Origin: Deferribacteres bacterium
GTDB taxonomy: Bacteria; Nitrospirota; Thermodesulfovibrionia; UBA6902
NCBI GenBank assembly: GCA_030598625.1
Contig: JAUVPO010000145.1
Location: 1 to 5,434, forward strand
Direction: 5' to 3'
DNA: 5,434 nucleotides
How positions within the stretch are numbered: position 1 is the stretch's first letter; every line of letters starts with the position of its first letter. This document shows, piece after piece, positions 1 through 5,434 of the stretch. The position numbers were made by a program, and so were the translations under genes. The notes under the pieces were generated by a model that did no database searches, was not told where the DNA came from, and saw only the letters and a list, made by a program, of their open reading frames with translations.

Positions 1-903
1 ATATTCCGTATATCCCTTTTCTTCAATCCGTGTTTTCTCAAGTTCGTCTATTTCCTTATAAATACTTCTTAACGACTCCGTATCCGTGGCCCTGAAATAG
101 CGGGCATTGGTTTTTCCGGCGATCTTTTTCAATGTGTCTTCGTCTATTTCAATCCTGACACTTCTGTATACGGTATTGCCGAACATGTCTTTTGCGGGAT
201 ACGGGACGGGTCCTTTTGACCCCGCGCCTATAGTATAAACTTTAACATTCAATGCAGCGGCCGCTTCTGACGCGGTAAGAGGCGATATCCTGCCGGCATT
301 GTTTCTGCCGTCGGTAAGCAGGATAACGACCTTGCTCTTTGCTTCCGTGTCTTTCAACCTGTTAAGGGCCGAGCTGATTCCCGATCCTATGGCGGTGCCG
401 TCTTCGATCATCCCTATTTTCACCCTGTCCATGTTCTGCATCAACCACGCGTAATCAAGCGTAAGAGGGGAAACCGTATATGCGCCGGAGGCAAAAGCTA
501 CAATTCCGATTCTGTCGGAGCTGCGGTTATCAATAAAGTCCCTTACAACATCCTTGACAACCTCAAGTCTGTTCTGACGCTTGCCCCCGAGTTTAAAATC
601 TTCCGCGAGCATGCTTGTCGATGTATCAACAGAAAGCACAATATCAATGCCTTCCGTCTCCAGACTGGTTTCTTCAAGCATCAGCTGAGGCCTGCTCAGG
701 GCAATGACAATCATAAAAAGGGCGGCAATCCTCAAAACAAAAATACCGTTATGAAGCCGCATCCTCAAAGTTGTCCGCAAACCGTTTAAGAGTTCACCCG
801 TAGAAAACTGAAAGGCGGGCAATGCTTCGCCTCTCTTACCGAGCAATATCAGCACGGCTAAAACCGGCAGCAATATTAATAACCAGGGATTTTGAAGGTG
901 CAT
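1..903 (-). CDS. batA: BatA-like VWA-domain membrane protein (3' end beyond the window)
   Basis: The first 301 codons are present, reading from ATG at 903 through base 1 without a stop, so the C-terminus is missing. The protein opens with a hydrophobic segment at residues 5-21 and has a second at about 55-71, ending in the RPQ motif common in BatA/BatB. A von Willebrand factor A domain follows from about residue 86. Its metal-binding (MIDAS) site looks intact: DTSTS with D93, S95 and S97, then T170, then D198 in LLTDGR. Family members usually run about 320-340 residues and end in one more membrane helix, so only a short tail is probably lost. By family knowledge it presents a VWA domain at the membrane as partner of the MoxR ATPase encoded upstream; its molecular role is poorly known. 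It lies 34 bp after the BatD-like gene. Its ribosome binding site is weak (a GAAAAG stretch at most). Confidence 0.9.
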   Translation of the reverse strand, partial: MHLQNPWLLILLPVLAVLILLGKRGEALPAFQFSTGELLNGLRTTLRMRLHNGIFVLRIAALFMIVIALSRPQLMLEETSLETEGIDIVLSVDTSTSMLAEDFKLGGKRQNRLEVVKDVVRDFIDNRSSDRIGIVAFASGAYTVSPLTLDYAWLMQNMDRVKIGMIEDGTAIGSGISSALNRLKDTEAKSKVVILLTDGRNNAGRISPLTASEAAAALNVKVYTIGAGSKGPVPYPAKDMFGNTVYRSVRIEIDEDTLKKIAGKTNARYFRATDTESLRSIYKEIDELEKTRIEEKGYTEY

Positions 904-922
904 TGTATTACTTTTCAACTGC

Positions 923-939
923 AGGGGCGCGGCGCCCCT
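923..939 (-). other. GC-rich inverted repeat over the stop codon upstream of batA
   Basis: On the minus strand AGGGGCGC and GCGCCCCT flank a single base, an 8-bp perfect inverted repeat that would fold with about 6-7 paired bases. It overlaps the TAG stop (940-938) of the BatD-like gene and ends 19 bases before the batA start. No run of T follows, so it does not look like a Rho-independent terminator. It could be an mRNA processing, stability or attenuation element within the operon. The repeat is seen directly; its function is inference. Confidence 0.5.
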
Positions 940-1879
940 ATTTCACATTAACAGTCTCCTTAGTTTGATCGACCAGTTTTTTGGCGGATTCATAGCTCGA
1001 TTTAATTTCCCCTTCCCCGGGGCTGTACCTTGCAAATTTCACCATATCACAGTGTGACAGAAAAACCCTTAAAAGACTCTTTTGTCCGGATTGGAGTGCA
1101 TCGCTATTTTTCAGACCGGACAAAAACTCCTCGGTAGTCATTTCCGGGGCCCTCAAGTCAAAACGGTCCTCCAGATAATGCCGGACAATACCGGAAAGCC
1201 CAAAATAATATTCCCTGGTTTTTCCCGTTTCTATGTAATCTTTGTCTTGCAGGTTTCTGAGAGCTTCATAGGCAATCTCATGGGCCGGGCGGGGTGGAGA
1301 AATGATATCTCCGGAACCATCCCTTTTCCTTAAGAAAAAAATAATTGCGGATACGGCAATTATTGCGACTATTGCCAAAATTATATAAAGATACGTCAGG
1401 TCCTGATGACCGAGAGGGCCTTTAATGTCCCGCAGCCCCGGAGTTTCGGCTTCCTTTTCATCAATGACGCTTTTTACCTCTATATCTATCTCTTCGGATT
1501 GAATCTCTTCCCAGGTTTTCTCATCTTTTGCTTTATACTTGATCGTTACAGAAGGAATCGTGAATATGCCTGTTTCATATATATCAAGGACATACCACTG
1601 GGTCAGCGTTCTATTGCTAAAGATGCCCCCTGTTGACGAACCGAAATCCTTGATTGAAAATTCAGCAAGATTTTCGCCGAAATCAGGAAACTCGACATCT
1701 ATCCACTTTTTCGTTTTAACTTCAATCGTATATTTTATCCTGTCGCCAATGTCCGCGGAATTCCTGTTGACCTCAACCGTCACTGAAACGGGGACGTCAT
1801 TTTCCGATTCATCAGCCGCACCGGCAACTCCCGTGATCAATAGCAATATCAATATTATGATTACCGGTTTAGCCCTTAT
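938..1879 (-). CDS. BatD-like/DUF4381-like single-pass membrane protein, probable ATA start
   Basis: Read from ATA at 1879 this encodes 313 residues. Residues 1-22 form a good signal peptide (RAK n-region, VIIILILLLITGV core, AGA-A cleavage region). Residues 30-137 are a beta-rich Ig-like region resembling BatD periplasmic repeats, with a pattern such as NSADIGDRIKYTIEV. Residues 161-183 are a transmembrane helix followed by RKR. A helical cytosolic part follows, with PPRPAHEIAYEALRNL and GIVRHYLEDRF patterns known from DUF4381-like proteins of Bat operons. The only in-frame ATG/GTG/TTG near the front is TTG at 1852; starting there removes the basic n-region and leaves no well-placed Shine-Dalgarno. 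AGGAGG at 1892-1887 lies 7 bases before the ATA, and the DUF58 stop lies one base before it. The protein probably links the periplasm to the MoxR/DUF58/VWA machinery. The family call is fairly secure, the exact start less so. Confidence 0.82.
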   Translation of the reverse strand: MRAKPVIIILILLLITGVAGAADESENDVPVSVTVEVNRNSADIGDRIKYTIEVKTKKWIDVEFPDFGENLAEFSIKDFGSSTGGIFSNRTLTQWYVLDIYETGIFTIPSVTIKYKAKDEKTWEEIQSEEIDIEVKSVIDEKEAETPGLRDIKGPLGHQDLTYLYIILAIVAIIAVSAIIFFLRKRDGSGDIISPPRPAHEIAYEALRNLQDKDYIETGKTREYYFGLSGIVRHYLEDRFDLRAPEMTTEEFLSGLKNSDALQSGQKSLLRVFLSHCDMVKFARYSPGEGEIKSSYESAKKLVDQTKETVNVK

Positions 1880-1880
1880 T

Positions 1881-2756
1881 TCAAATCCTCCTCTCCCTCA
1901 TTCGGAAAAATTTATATAATTCCTTCGCATAAGACATATCGGTCCGGACATTAATGTGGTCGACATTTATTGATTGCAAGAGCCTCTTTCTGTCATCAAA
2001 TATTCTTTGTGAGTTGACGCGATACTCTTTTCTCACCGTTGGACTGGAAGTGTCAACGAGAAAACCCTTCCCTGTTTCAGCGTCTTCAAGTCTGATAATC
2101 CCCAGGGCCGGAAGTTCGGTTTCACGCGGGTCCGTTATTGAAACAGCAACAATGTCATGCCGTTTGTTGGCTATGGATAAGGGTTTCCTGTAGTCTCCGG
2201 CATAAAAATCGGAAATAACAAAAGAAACGGTGCGGCGGTTTGTTACCCGGCTTAAGTATTCCAGCGCGCAGGACATGTCCGTCCCTTTGCCTTCCGGCTC
2301 ATAATACAGCGCCTCTCTGACTATCCTCAATACATGACTCATCCCTTTACGCGGAGGCACAAATTTCTCTATTCTGTCCGTAAAGGCTATGAGACCCACT
2401 TTATCATTATTTCTTACTGCCGAGACAGCAAGCAAAGAGCAGAGCTCTGCCGCAAGCTGCCTTTTGAGCTTGTTGACCGTTCCGAAATAAGATGATCCGG
2501 ACATGTCAAGGACCGCCATTATTGTAAGCTCCCTTTCTTCGGTAAATTTCTTGACAAACGGATGTCCGGCGCGCGCCGTTACATTCCAGTCAATCGAGCG
2601 GATATCATCGCCGGGCTGGTATTCCCTGACCTCGTCAAACTCCATACCCCTGCCCTTGAATACGCTCTGATAATGGCCTGCGAATACATCCGTTACCATT
2701 CGCGCAGTGGTTATCTGGATCCTGCGGATCTGCTTTATTATTTCTCGGGGTATCAT
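1881..2756 (-). CDS. DUF58 domain protein with VWA-like metal site
   Basis: The product has 291 residues, the usual length for this family. The N-terminus (MIPREIIKQIRRIQI) and the block KGRGMEFDEVREYQPGDD at about 34-51, followed by SIDWNVTAR, are the signature of DUF58 proteins encoded beside MoxR ATPases. A VWA-like fold follows, with MIDAS-type residues D84, S86 and S88 in DMSGSS, T159 in GKGTD and D183 in ISDFY. There is no signal peptide or membrane helix, so it is probably cytosolic. The family is inferred to be a partner of MoxR ATPases; no reaction is known. The start at 2756 matches the family N-terminus. It lies 20 bp after the moxR stop, and its only ribosome-site-like bases (AGG, 5 bases before ATG) fall inside an inverted repeat. 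Its own stop lies one base before the next gene, which favours coupled translation. Confidence 0.95.
   Translation of the reverse strand: MIPREIIKQIRRIQITTARMVTDVFAGHYQSVFKGRGMEFDEVREYQPGDDIRSIDWNVTARAGHPFVKKFTEERELTIMAVLDMSGSSYFGTVNKLKRQLAAELCSLLAVSAVRNNDKVGLIAFTDRIEKFVPPRKGMSHVLRIVREALYYEPEGKGTDMSCALEYLSRVTNRRTVSFVISDFYAGDYRKPLSIANKRHDIVAVSITDPRETELPALGIIRLEDAETGKGFLVDTSSPTVRKEYRVNSQRIFDDRKRLLQSINVDHINVRTDMSYAKELYKFFRMRERRI
1887..1897 (-). promoter_or_regulatory. Strong Shine-Dalgarno that decides the BatD-like start
   Basis: The minus strand reads GGGAGAGGAGG here, inside the last codons (RERR) of the DUF58 gene. The distance from AGGAGG to the ATA codon at 1879 is 7 bases, close to optimal. 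The distance to TTG at 1852 is over 30 bases, too far for the site to serve it. An in-frame TGA at 1900-1898 closes the frame just upstream, so no ATG, GTG or TTG lies between that stop and TTG 1852. Confidence 0.7.
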
Positions 2757-2761
2757 AAAAG

Positions 2762-2781
2762 CCTGGAGCTGACAGCTCAGG
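2762..2781 (-). other. Inverted repeat spanning the moxR stop codon and the DUF58 ribosome site
   Basis: On the minus strand CCT-GAGCTG and CAGCTC-C-AGG face each other across one base, giving 9 pairable positions with one bulged base. The repeat contains the moxR stop TGA (2779-2777), and its far arm contains the AGG that is the only Shine-Dalgarno-like sequence before the DUF58 ATG. A ribosome finishing moxR would open such a stem, so it may couple translation of the two genes. With so small a central loop only part of the stem would form. The function is inference. Confidence 0.4.
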
Positions 2782-3772
2782 GAACTTCTACCTCTTCAAA
2801 TATCCTTTTGATAATATCATCAGATGTCTTCTCCTCCGCCTCAGCTTCGTAACTGACAATAATCCTGTGTCTTAAAATATCCATGCCCACGGATTTCACA
2901 TCCTGCGGCGTAACATAGCCCCTTCCCTGAATAAACGCGAATGCCTTTGAAGCAATATTCATATATATACTTGCCCGCGTTGACGCCCCGTACCTGATAA
3001 GCCCTGAAAGTTCATCCAGCCCGTATTTTTGAGGCTCCCTCGTAGCAAACACGATATCGAGAATATACTTCTCTATCTTTTCGTCCATATATATTTCATT
3101 TACCACACTTCTCGCTCTCTTTATGTCTTCAGGGTCAACCACTGCGGTCACGTCAATATTCTTACCGGTAAAGGCCATGCTCTTCATGATTCTGTGCTCT
3201 TCTTCAAAGGTCGGGTAAGTTATGTTTATCTTGAGCATAAACCTGTCGACCTGGGCCTCGGGCAGAGGGTATGTGCCTTCCTGCTCTATCGGGTTCTGGG
3301 TGGCAAGCACCAGGAAGGGTTCATCAAGAGGAAAAGTATTTTCGCCGATGGTAACCTGTCTTTCCTGCATCGCCTCTAAGAGAGCGCTCTGCACCTTTGC
3401 CGGGGCCCTGTTTATTTCATCCGCCAGAATGATATTCGCAAAGACCGGCCCTTTTTTGACGGTAAAGCTACCGTCCCTGGGATTATAAACAAGGGTCCCG
3501 ATCAGATCAGCCGGGAGAAGGTCGGGGGTAAACTGGATTCTCTGAAACTTCGTCTTGATCGCACCGGATAAGACCTTTACGGAAAGGGTCTTTGCAAGAC
3601 CCGGCACTCCTTCTATGAGTATATGGCCGTTTGCCAGGAGGGCAACGAGAAGTCTTTCAATAAGATATTTTTGTCCGATTATCACCTTTCCGAATTCACT
3701 CATCAGGTCTTGTACAAACGCGCTTTCTTCCCGCACCCTTTCGTTAATCGCCGTTATTCCTCCGTCAGCCAT
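2777..3772 (-). CDS. moxR: MoxR-family AAA+ ATPase
   Basis: The product has 331 residues, full length for MoxR ATPases. Visible motifs are Walker A GVPGLAKT (55-62), Walker B NIILADE (113-119) followed by INRAPAKVQSALLEAMQE, sensor 1 in LATQNPIEQEGTYPLPEAQ with N160, and sensor 2 in GASTRA (262-267, R266). The C-terminal lid ends in IKRIFEEV. It is cytosolic. By family knowledge it uses ATP to remodel or insert cofactors into VWA-containing partners, here presumably the DUF58 and BatA proteins encoded downstream. ATG at 3772 is supported by AAGGAGG at 3788-3782, 9 bases upstream, the best canonical ribosome site of the operon. It is the first gene of the operon and faces rpmH across a divergent promoter region. 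Confidence 0.96.
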   Translation of the reverse strand: MADGGITAINERVREESAFVQDLMSEFGKVIIGQKYLIERLLVALLANGHILIEGVPGLAKTLSVKVLSGAIKTKFQRIQFTPDLLPADLIGTLVYNPRDGSFTVKKGPVFANIILADEINRAPAKVQSALLEAMQERQVTIGENTFPLDEPFLVLATQNPIEQEGTYPLPEAQVDRFMLKINITYPTFEEEHRIMKSMAFTGKNIDVTAVVDPEDIKRARSVVNEIYMDEKIEKYILDIVFATREPQKYGLDELSGLIRYGASTRASIYMNIASKAFAFIQGRGYVTPQDVKSVGMDILRHRIIVSYEAEAEEKTSDDIIKRIFEEVEVP

Positions 3773-3830
3773 GAGTATACGCCTCCTTTATTTTTTACAT
3801 TTTCCTTATCGCAGTTTCCATAACTTTTTA

Positions 3831-3859
3831 ATATATATAAAAACAAAAACTTCTTTCAA
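3831..3859 (-). promoter_or_regulatory. Candidate sigma70-type promoter for the moxR/Bat operon
   Basis: On the minus strand TTGAAA (3859-3854) could be the -35 box, and the TATATATATT stretch ending near 3831 offers -10 boxes (TATATA or TATATT) at spacings of 16-18 bases. The TA repeat makes the exact -10 ambiguous. A 5' leader of about 50-60 bases up to the ATG at 3772 would result. This is a consensus match only. Confidence 0.45.
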
Positions 3860-3878
3860 GATTACCTGAAAGGGCAAT

Positions 3879-3907
3879 TTGATTTTTTTCTGAGGTATCA
3901 GTAGAAT
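3879..3907 (+). promoter_or_regulatory. Candidate sigma70-type promoter for rpmH-yidD-yidC
   Basis: TTGATT at 3879-3884 and TAGAAT at 3902-3907 are separated by exactly 17 bases, with five of six matches to the -10 consensus and four of six to the -35. Transcription would start near 3914, giving a leader of about 60 bases before the rpmH ATG. It sits back to back with the moxR promoter candidate, so one regulator could affect both, but no operator-like palindrome was seen between them. This is a consensus match only. Confidence 0.55.
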
Positions 3908-3974
3908 AATAGATTGAAATTTGGAGGTCAATAGTCTTTTTCAAGCCCCCTGATATTCAGAAGAGGAAAGCATA

Positions 3975-4112
3975 ATGACATATACTACATATCGTCCACG
4001 CAACAAGAAACGTAAAAGGACACACGGTTTTTTAAAGAGGATGAGCGCCCCAGGCGGGAGCAGGATAATAAAAAAAAGGCGCGCAAAAGGGCGTAAAAAA
4101 CTGTCCGTATAA
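3975..4112 (+). CDS. rpmH: 50S ribosomal protein L34
   Basis: The product has 45 residues, the normal size of bacterial L34, and is strongly basic. The family pattern is clear: YRPRNKKRKRTHGFLKRM near the front and RRAKGRKKLSV at the end. It is part of the large ribosomal subunit. The start ATG at 3975 follows an AGAGGAAAG ribosome site at 3962-3970. It is first in the rpmH-yidD-yidC group. The last codons and the TAA stop form the left end of a long palindromic element. The usual next gene, rnpA, is absent. The N-terminus MTYTTYRP differs from the common MKRTFQPS but keeps the R/K-rich body. Confidence 0.96.
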   Translation: MTYTTYRPRNKKRKRTHGFLKRMSAPGGSRIIKKRRAKGRKKLSV

Positions 4113-4238
4113 TCAAAGGGTTCAAAGGATCAAGGGCTCAGGGATTCAAGTGAAGGAACCATTTTTCCCGGATCTGCTTTCGCTTGAAGTCCCGGACCAT
4201 TGAATCCGAGAATCCTTTACTTTTGATTATCATACGGA
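4104..4238. repeat. Long imperfect palindrome where rnpA would be expected
   Basis: The segment from 4113 to 4274 has no recognisable gene and is mostly this element. Outer pairs are TCCGTAT (4104-4110) with ATACGGA (4232-4238), AATCAAA (4111-4117) with TTTGATT (4222-4228), AAAGGAT (4124-4130) with ATCCTTT (4212-4218), CTC (4137-4139) with GAG (4208-4210), and GGATTCAA (4142-4149) with TTGAATCC (4200-4207). Inner TTCAAGTGAA (4146-4155) can instead pair with TTCGCTTGAA (4179-4188), so two folds compete. The left arm is built of degenerate TCAAAGG/TCAAGGG units. No T run follows, so it is a poor terminator. It resembles dispersed palindromic repeats (MITE-like or REP-like), but copy number cannot be judged from one window. 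Confidence 0.7.
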
Positions 4239-4289
4239 TTCTGACATAAGAATTTAATTGTTGTTAACTATTGTTTGAGGACAATTATA

Positions 4290-4517
4290 TTGAAAGCACT
4301 GGCAATATTTGCTATTGAAAGTTATAAAAAACATATTTCGCCATTTCTGCCTCATTCCTGCAGGTTTTATCCGTCCTGCTCAAGTTATTGCATGGAGGCG
4401 GTGACACAGCATGGACTGACAAAGGGGCTGTGGCTTTTCACCAAACGAATTGTAAAGTGTCACCCCTTTTATCCAGGGGGATATGATCCCGTAAAACACC
4501 CGGATAATTCTTTGTAA
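4290..4517 (+). CDS. yidD: YidD membrane protein insertion efficiency factor
   Basis: The product has 75 residues from TTG at 4290. The YidD signature is complete: an N-terminal amphipathic or hydrophobic segment (KALAIFAIESYKKHISPFLP), then SCRFYPSCSSYCMEAV with the conserved cysteines, then KGLWLFTKRIVKCHPFYPGGYDPV. It is a small inner-membrane-associated protein that by family knowledge assists YidC in inserting membrane proteins. TTG 4290 is preferred because GAGG at 4277-4280 lies 9 bases upstream and YidD proteins typically start M-K just before this segment. An upstream in-frame TTG at 4275 would give 80 residues but overlaps that ribosome site. The gene lies 22 bp before yidC, consistent with one transcript. 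Confidence 0.93.
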   Translation: MKALAIFAIESYKKHISPFLPHSCRFYPSCSSYCMEAVTQHGLTKGLWLFTKRIVKCHPFYPGGYDPVKHPDNSL

Positions 4518-4539
4518 AATTAAAAGTTAGAGAGAACCC

Positions 4540-5434
4540 ATGGAAAAAAGAACGCTTTTAGCCGTTATACTGTCACTTATTGTATTGGTGGGCTGGTCCT
4601 TTTTGTTTCAGAAAAAACCGGTTCCGCCAAAAACCATGCCCTCAAAAGAGGCGCCTTCACCGTTAATGCCGGAACCCATGATCGAAAAAAAGGCCGAACA
4701 GCCTCCAGTACAGGCGCCGCGTGAATATCCTGTCGCAGAAGATACGGAAGCAATCGATGTCACAGTTGAAACAGACCTCTACAAAGCCGTTTTTTCCACT
4801 AAAGGGGCCATCATAAAATACTGGGAATTAAAAACCTACAGGGACAGCGATGACATGCCCGTGGTTCTTTTAAAAAAACCGGGGGTAGTTTCGCCGCTTG
4901 GCATTATCTTTGAGGGCGAAAACGGCAATTTGCCGCAAAAATTTATTTACAGCGCAAATACAGAAAAACTCATGCTCTCCGAGCGGGGAAACAATAAAGG
5001 AGAGGTGATTTTCACTTATGACCATAATGGCATGTATATCATGAAAAAATTCGTCTTTTACAATGACGACTTCAAGGTCGATCTCTCCATAGAGACTGTT
5101 AATACGCCGTCATATATGTTGCCGGTCGGTACCGACTTCGGAGTTTTCGATAAGGAACAGAGAGAACATAAAGGACCGGTTATGCTTACAGGTTCTGACA
5201 GGGAGGAATTTGACGAGGGGCTAAAAAGCACAAGGTTTTTTACTGAAAATATCCGCTGGATCGCACAGGAAGATAAATATTTTACCGCATCGATTGTTCC
5301 TGTTACTCCGGTTGAAGGCGCGACCGTCTGGAAAGAAGGCGATGCTGCCGAGATCGCGTTAACGCTTAAGCCTCAAAAACATAAATTTATCTTTTACGCC
5401 GGCCCCAAGGAATATGACAGGCTGAAGCTGCTAA
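4540..5434 (+). CDS. yidC: Membrane protein insertase YidC, N-terminal part (3' end beyond the window)
   Basis: The first 298 codons are present, beginning with ATG at 4540 after AGAGAG at 4530-4535. Residues 1-23 (MEKRTLLAVILSLIVLVGWS...) form the first membrane helix and signal anchor typical of Gram-negative YidC. Residues 27-66 are a proline-rich linker. From about residue 72 the large periplasmic beta-sandwich domain runs on, with typical motifs such as VETDLYKAVFSTKGAIIKYWEL and, later, KYFTASIVP and the FYAGPKEYDRLKLL block near its end. The conserved five-helix Oxa1-type insertase core that inserts proteins into the inner membrane would follow outside the window. The reading frame is intact to the edge. 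yidD and yidC are neighbours in most bacteria and act together. Confidence 0.96.
   Translation, partial: MEKRTLLAVILSLIVLVGWSFLFQKKPVPPKTMPSKEAPSPLMPEPMIEKKAEQPPVQAPREYPVAEDTEAIDVTVETDLYKAVFSTKGAIIKYWELKTYRDSDDMPVVLLKKPGVVSPLGIIFEGENGNLPQKFIYSANTEKLMLSERGNNKGEVIFTYDHNGMYIMKKFVFYNDDFKVDLSIETVNTPSYMLPVGTDFGVFDKEQREHKGPVMLTGSDREEFDEGLKSTRFFTENIRWIAQEDKYFTASIVPVTPVEGATVWKEGDAAEIALTLKPQKHKFIFYAGPKEYDRLKLL

Noticed and set aside
1082..3869. Plus-strand open frames of 66-126 codons opposite the Bat operon
   Set aside because: All lie antisense to well-supported genes, lack recognisable motifs and good ribosome sites, and look like shadows of the coding strand.
3773..3974. Replication origin near rpmH
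   Set aside because: No convincing TTATCCACA-type DnaA boxes or AT-rich 13-mer array were found. The A/T-rich stretch is explained by two promoters.
4150..4203. GTG-started frame of 17 codons between rpmH and yidD as a remnant of rnpA
   Set aside because: Its residues (VKEPFFPDLLSLEVPDH) do not match the RnpA RNR motif or its F-rich N-terminus, no ribosome site precedes it, and it lies inside the palindrome.
4104..4238. Rho-independent terminator after rpmH
   Set aside because: The stem is long and interrupted, and no T run follows either arm on the plus strand.
4223..4251. Promoter for yidD at the right end of the palindrome (TTGATT with a CATAAG -10)
   Set aside because: The -10 match is poor (four of six) and the -35 is part of a stem arm. 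It is possible but not supported well enough to annotate.
4275..4289. Upstream TTG (4275) as the yidD start
   Set aside because: It overlaps the GAGG ribosome site that correctly serves TTG 4290, and it adds five residues not usual in YidD.

Overview
The window holds seven protein genes in two divergent blocks that meet in a promoter region of about 200 bp at 3773-3974. It suggests a Gram-negative bacterium. The YidC has the long proline-rich and periplasmic N-terminal part typical of Gram-negative YidC, and the left block is a Bat-type (aerotolerance-like) operon of envelope proteins. Base composition is moderate. The phylum cannot be fixed from sequence alone; a Nitrospirota or deltaproteobacterium-like lineage is only a guess.

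Left block, minus strand, transcribed right to left from 3772 to beyond base 1: a MoxR-family AAA+ ATPase, a DUF58 protein with a von Willebrand A (VWA)-like metal site, a membrane protein with a BatD-like N-terminal half and a DUF4381-like C-terminal half, and BatA, a membrane-anchored VWA protein cut by the window edge. Gaps are 20 bp, 1 bp and 34 bp, so this is almost certainly one operon. In this family the AAA+ ATPase is thought to act as a chaperone on the VWA/DUF58 partners at the membrane. The BatD-like gene appears to start at an ATA codon. The other two junctions each carry an inverted repeat over the upstream stop codon, followed by a weak ribosome binding site.

Right block, plus strand: rpmH (ribosomal protein L34), yidD and yidC (3' end cut off). 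This is the widely conserved rpmH-rnpA-yidD-yidC neighbourhood, but rnpA (the RNase P protein) is missing. Its place is taken by about 135 bp of imperfect palindrome, made of degenerate TCAAGGG-type units, that begins inside the last codons of rpmH. No dnaA gene or DnaA-box cluster is visible.

No CRISPR array, tRNA, rRNA, insertion sequence or phage gene was seen. The points most worth checking are the ATA start, the missing rnpA with the palindromic element in its place, and the stop-codon hairpins inside the Bat operon.
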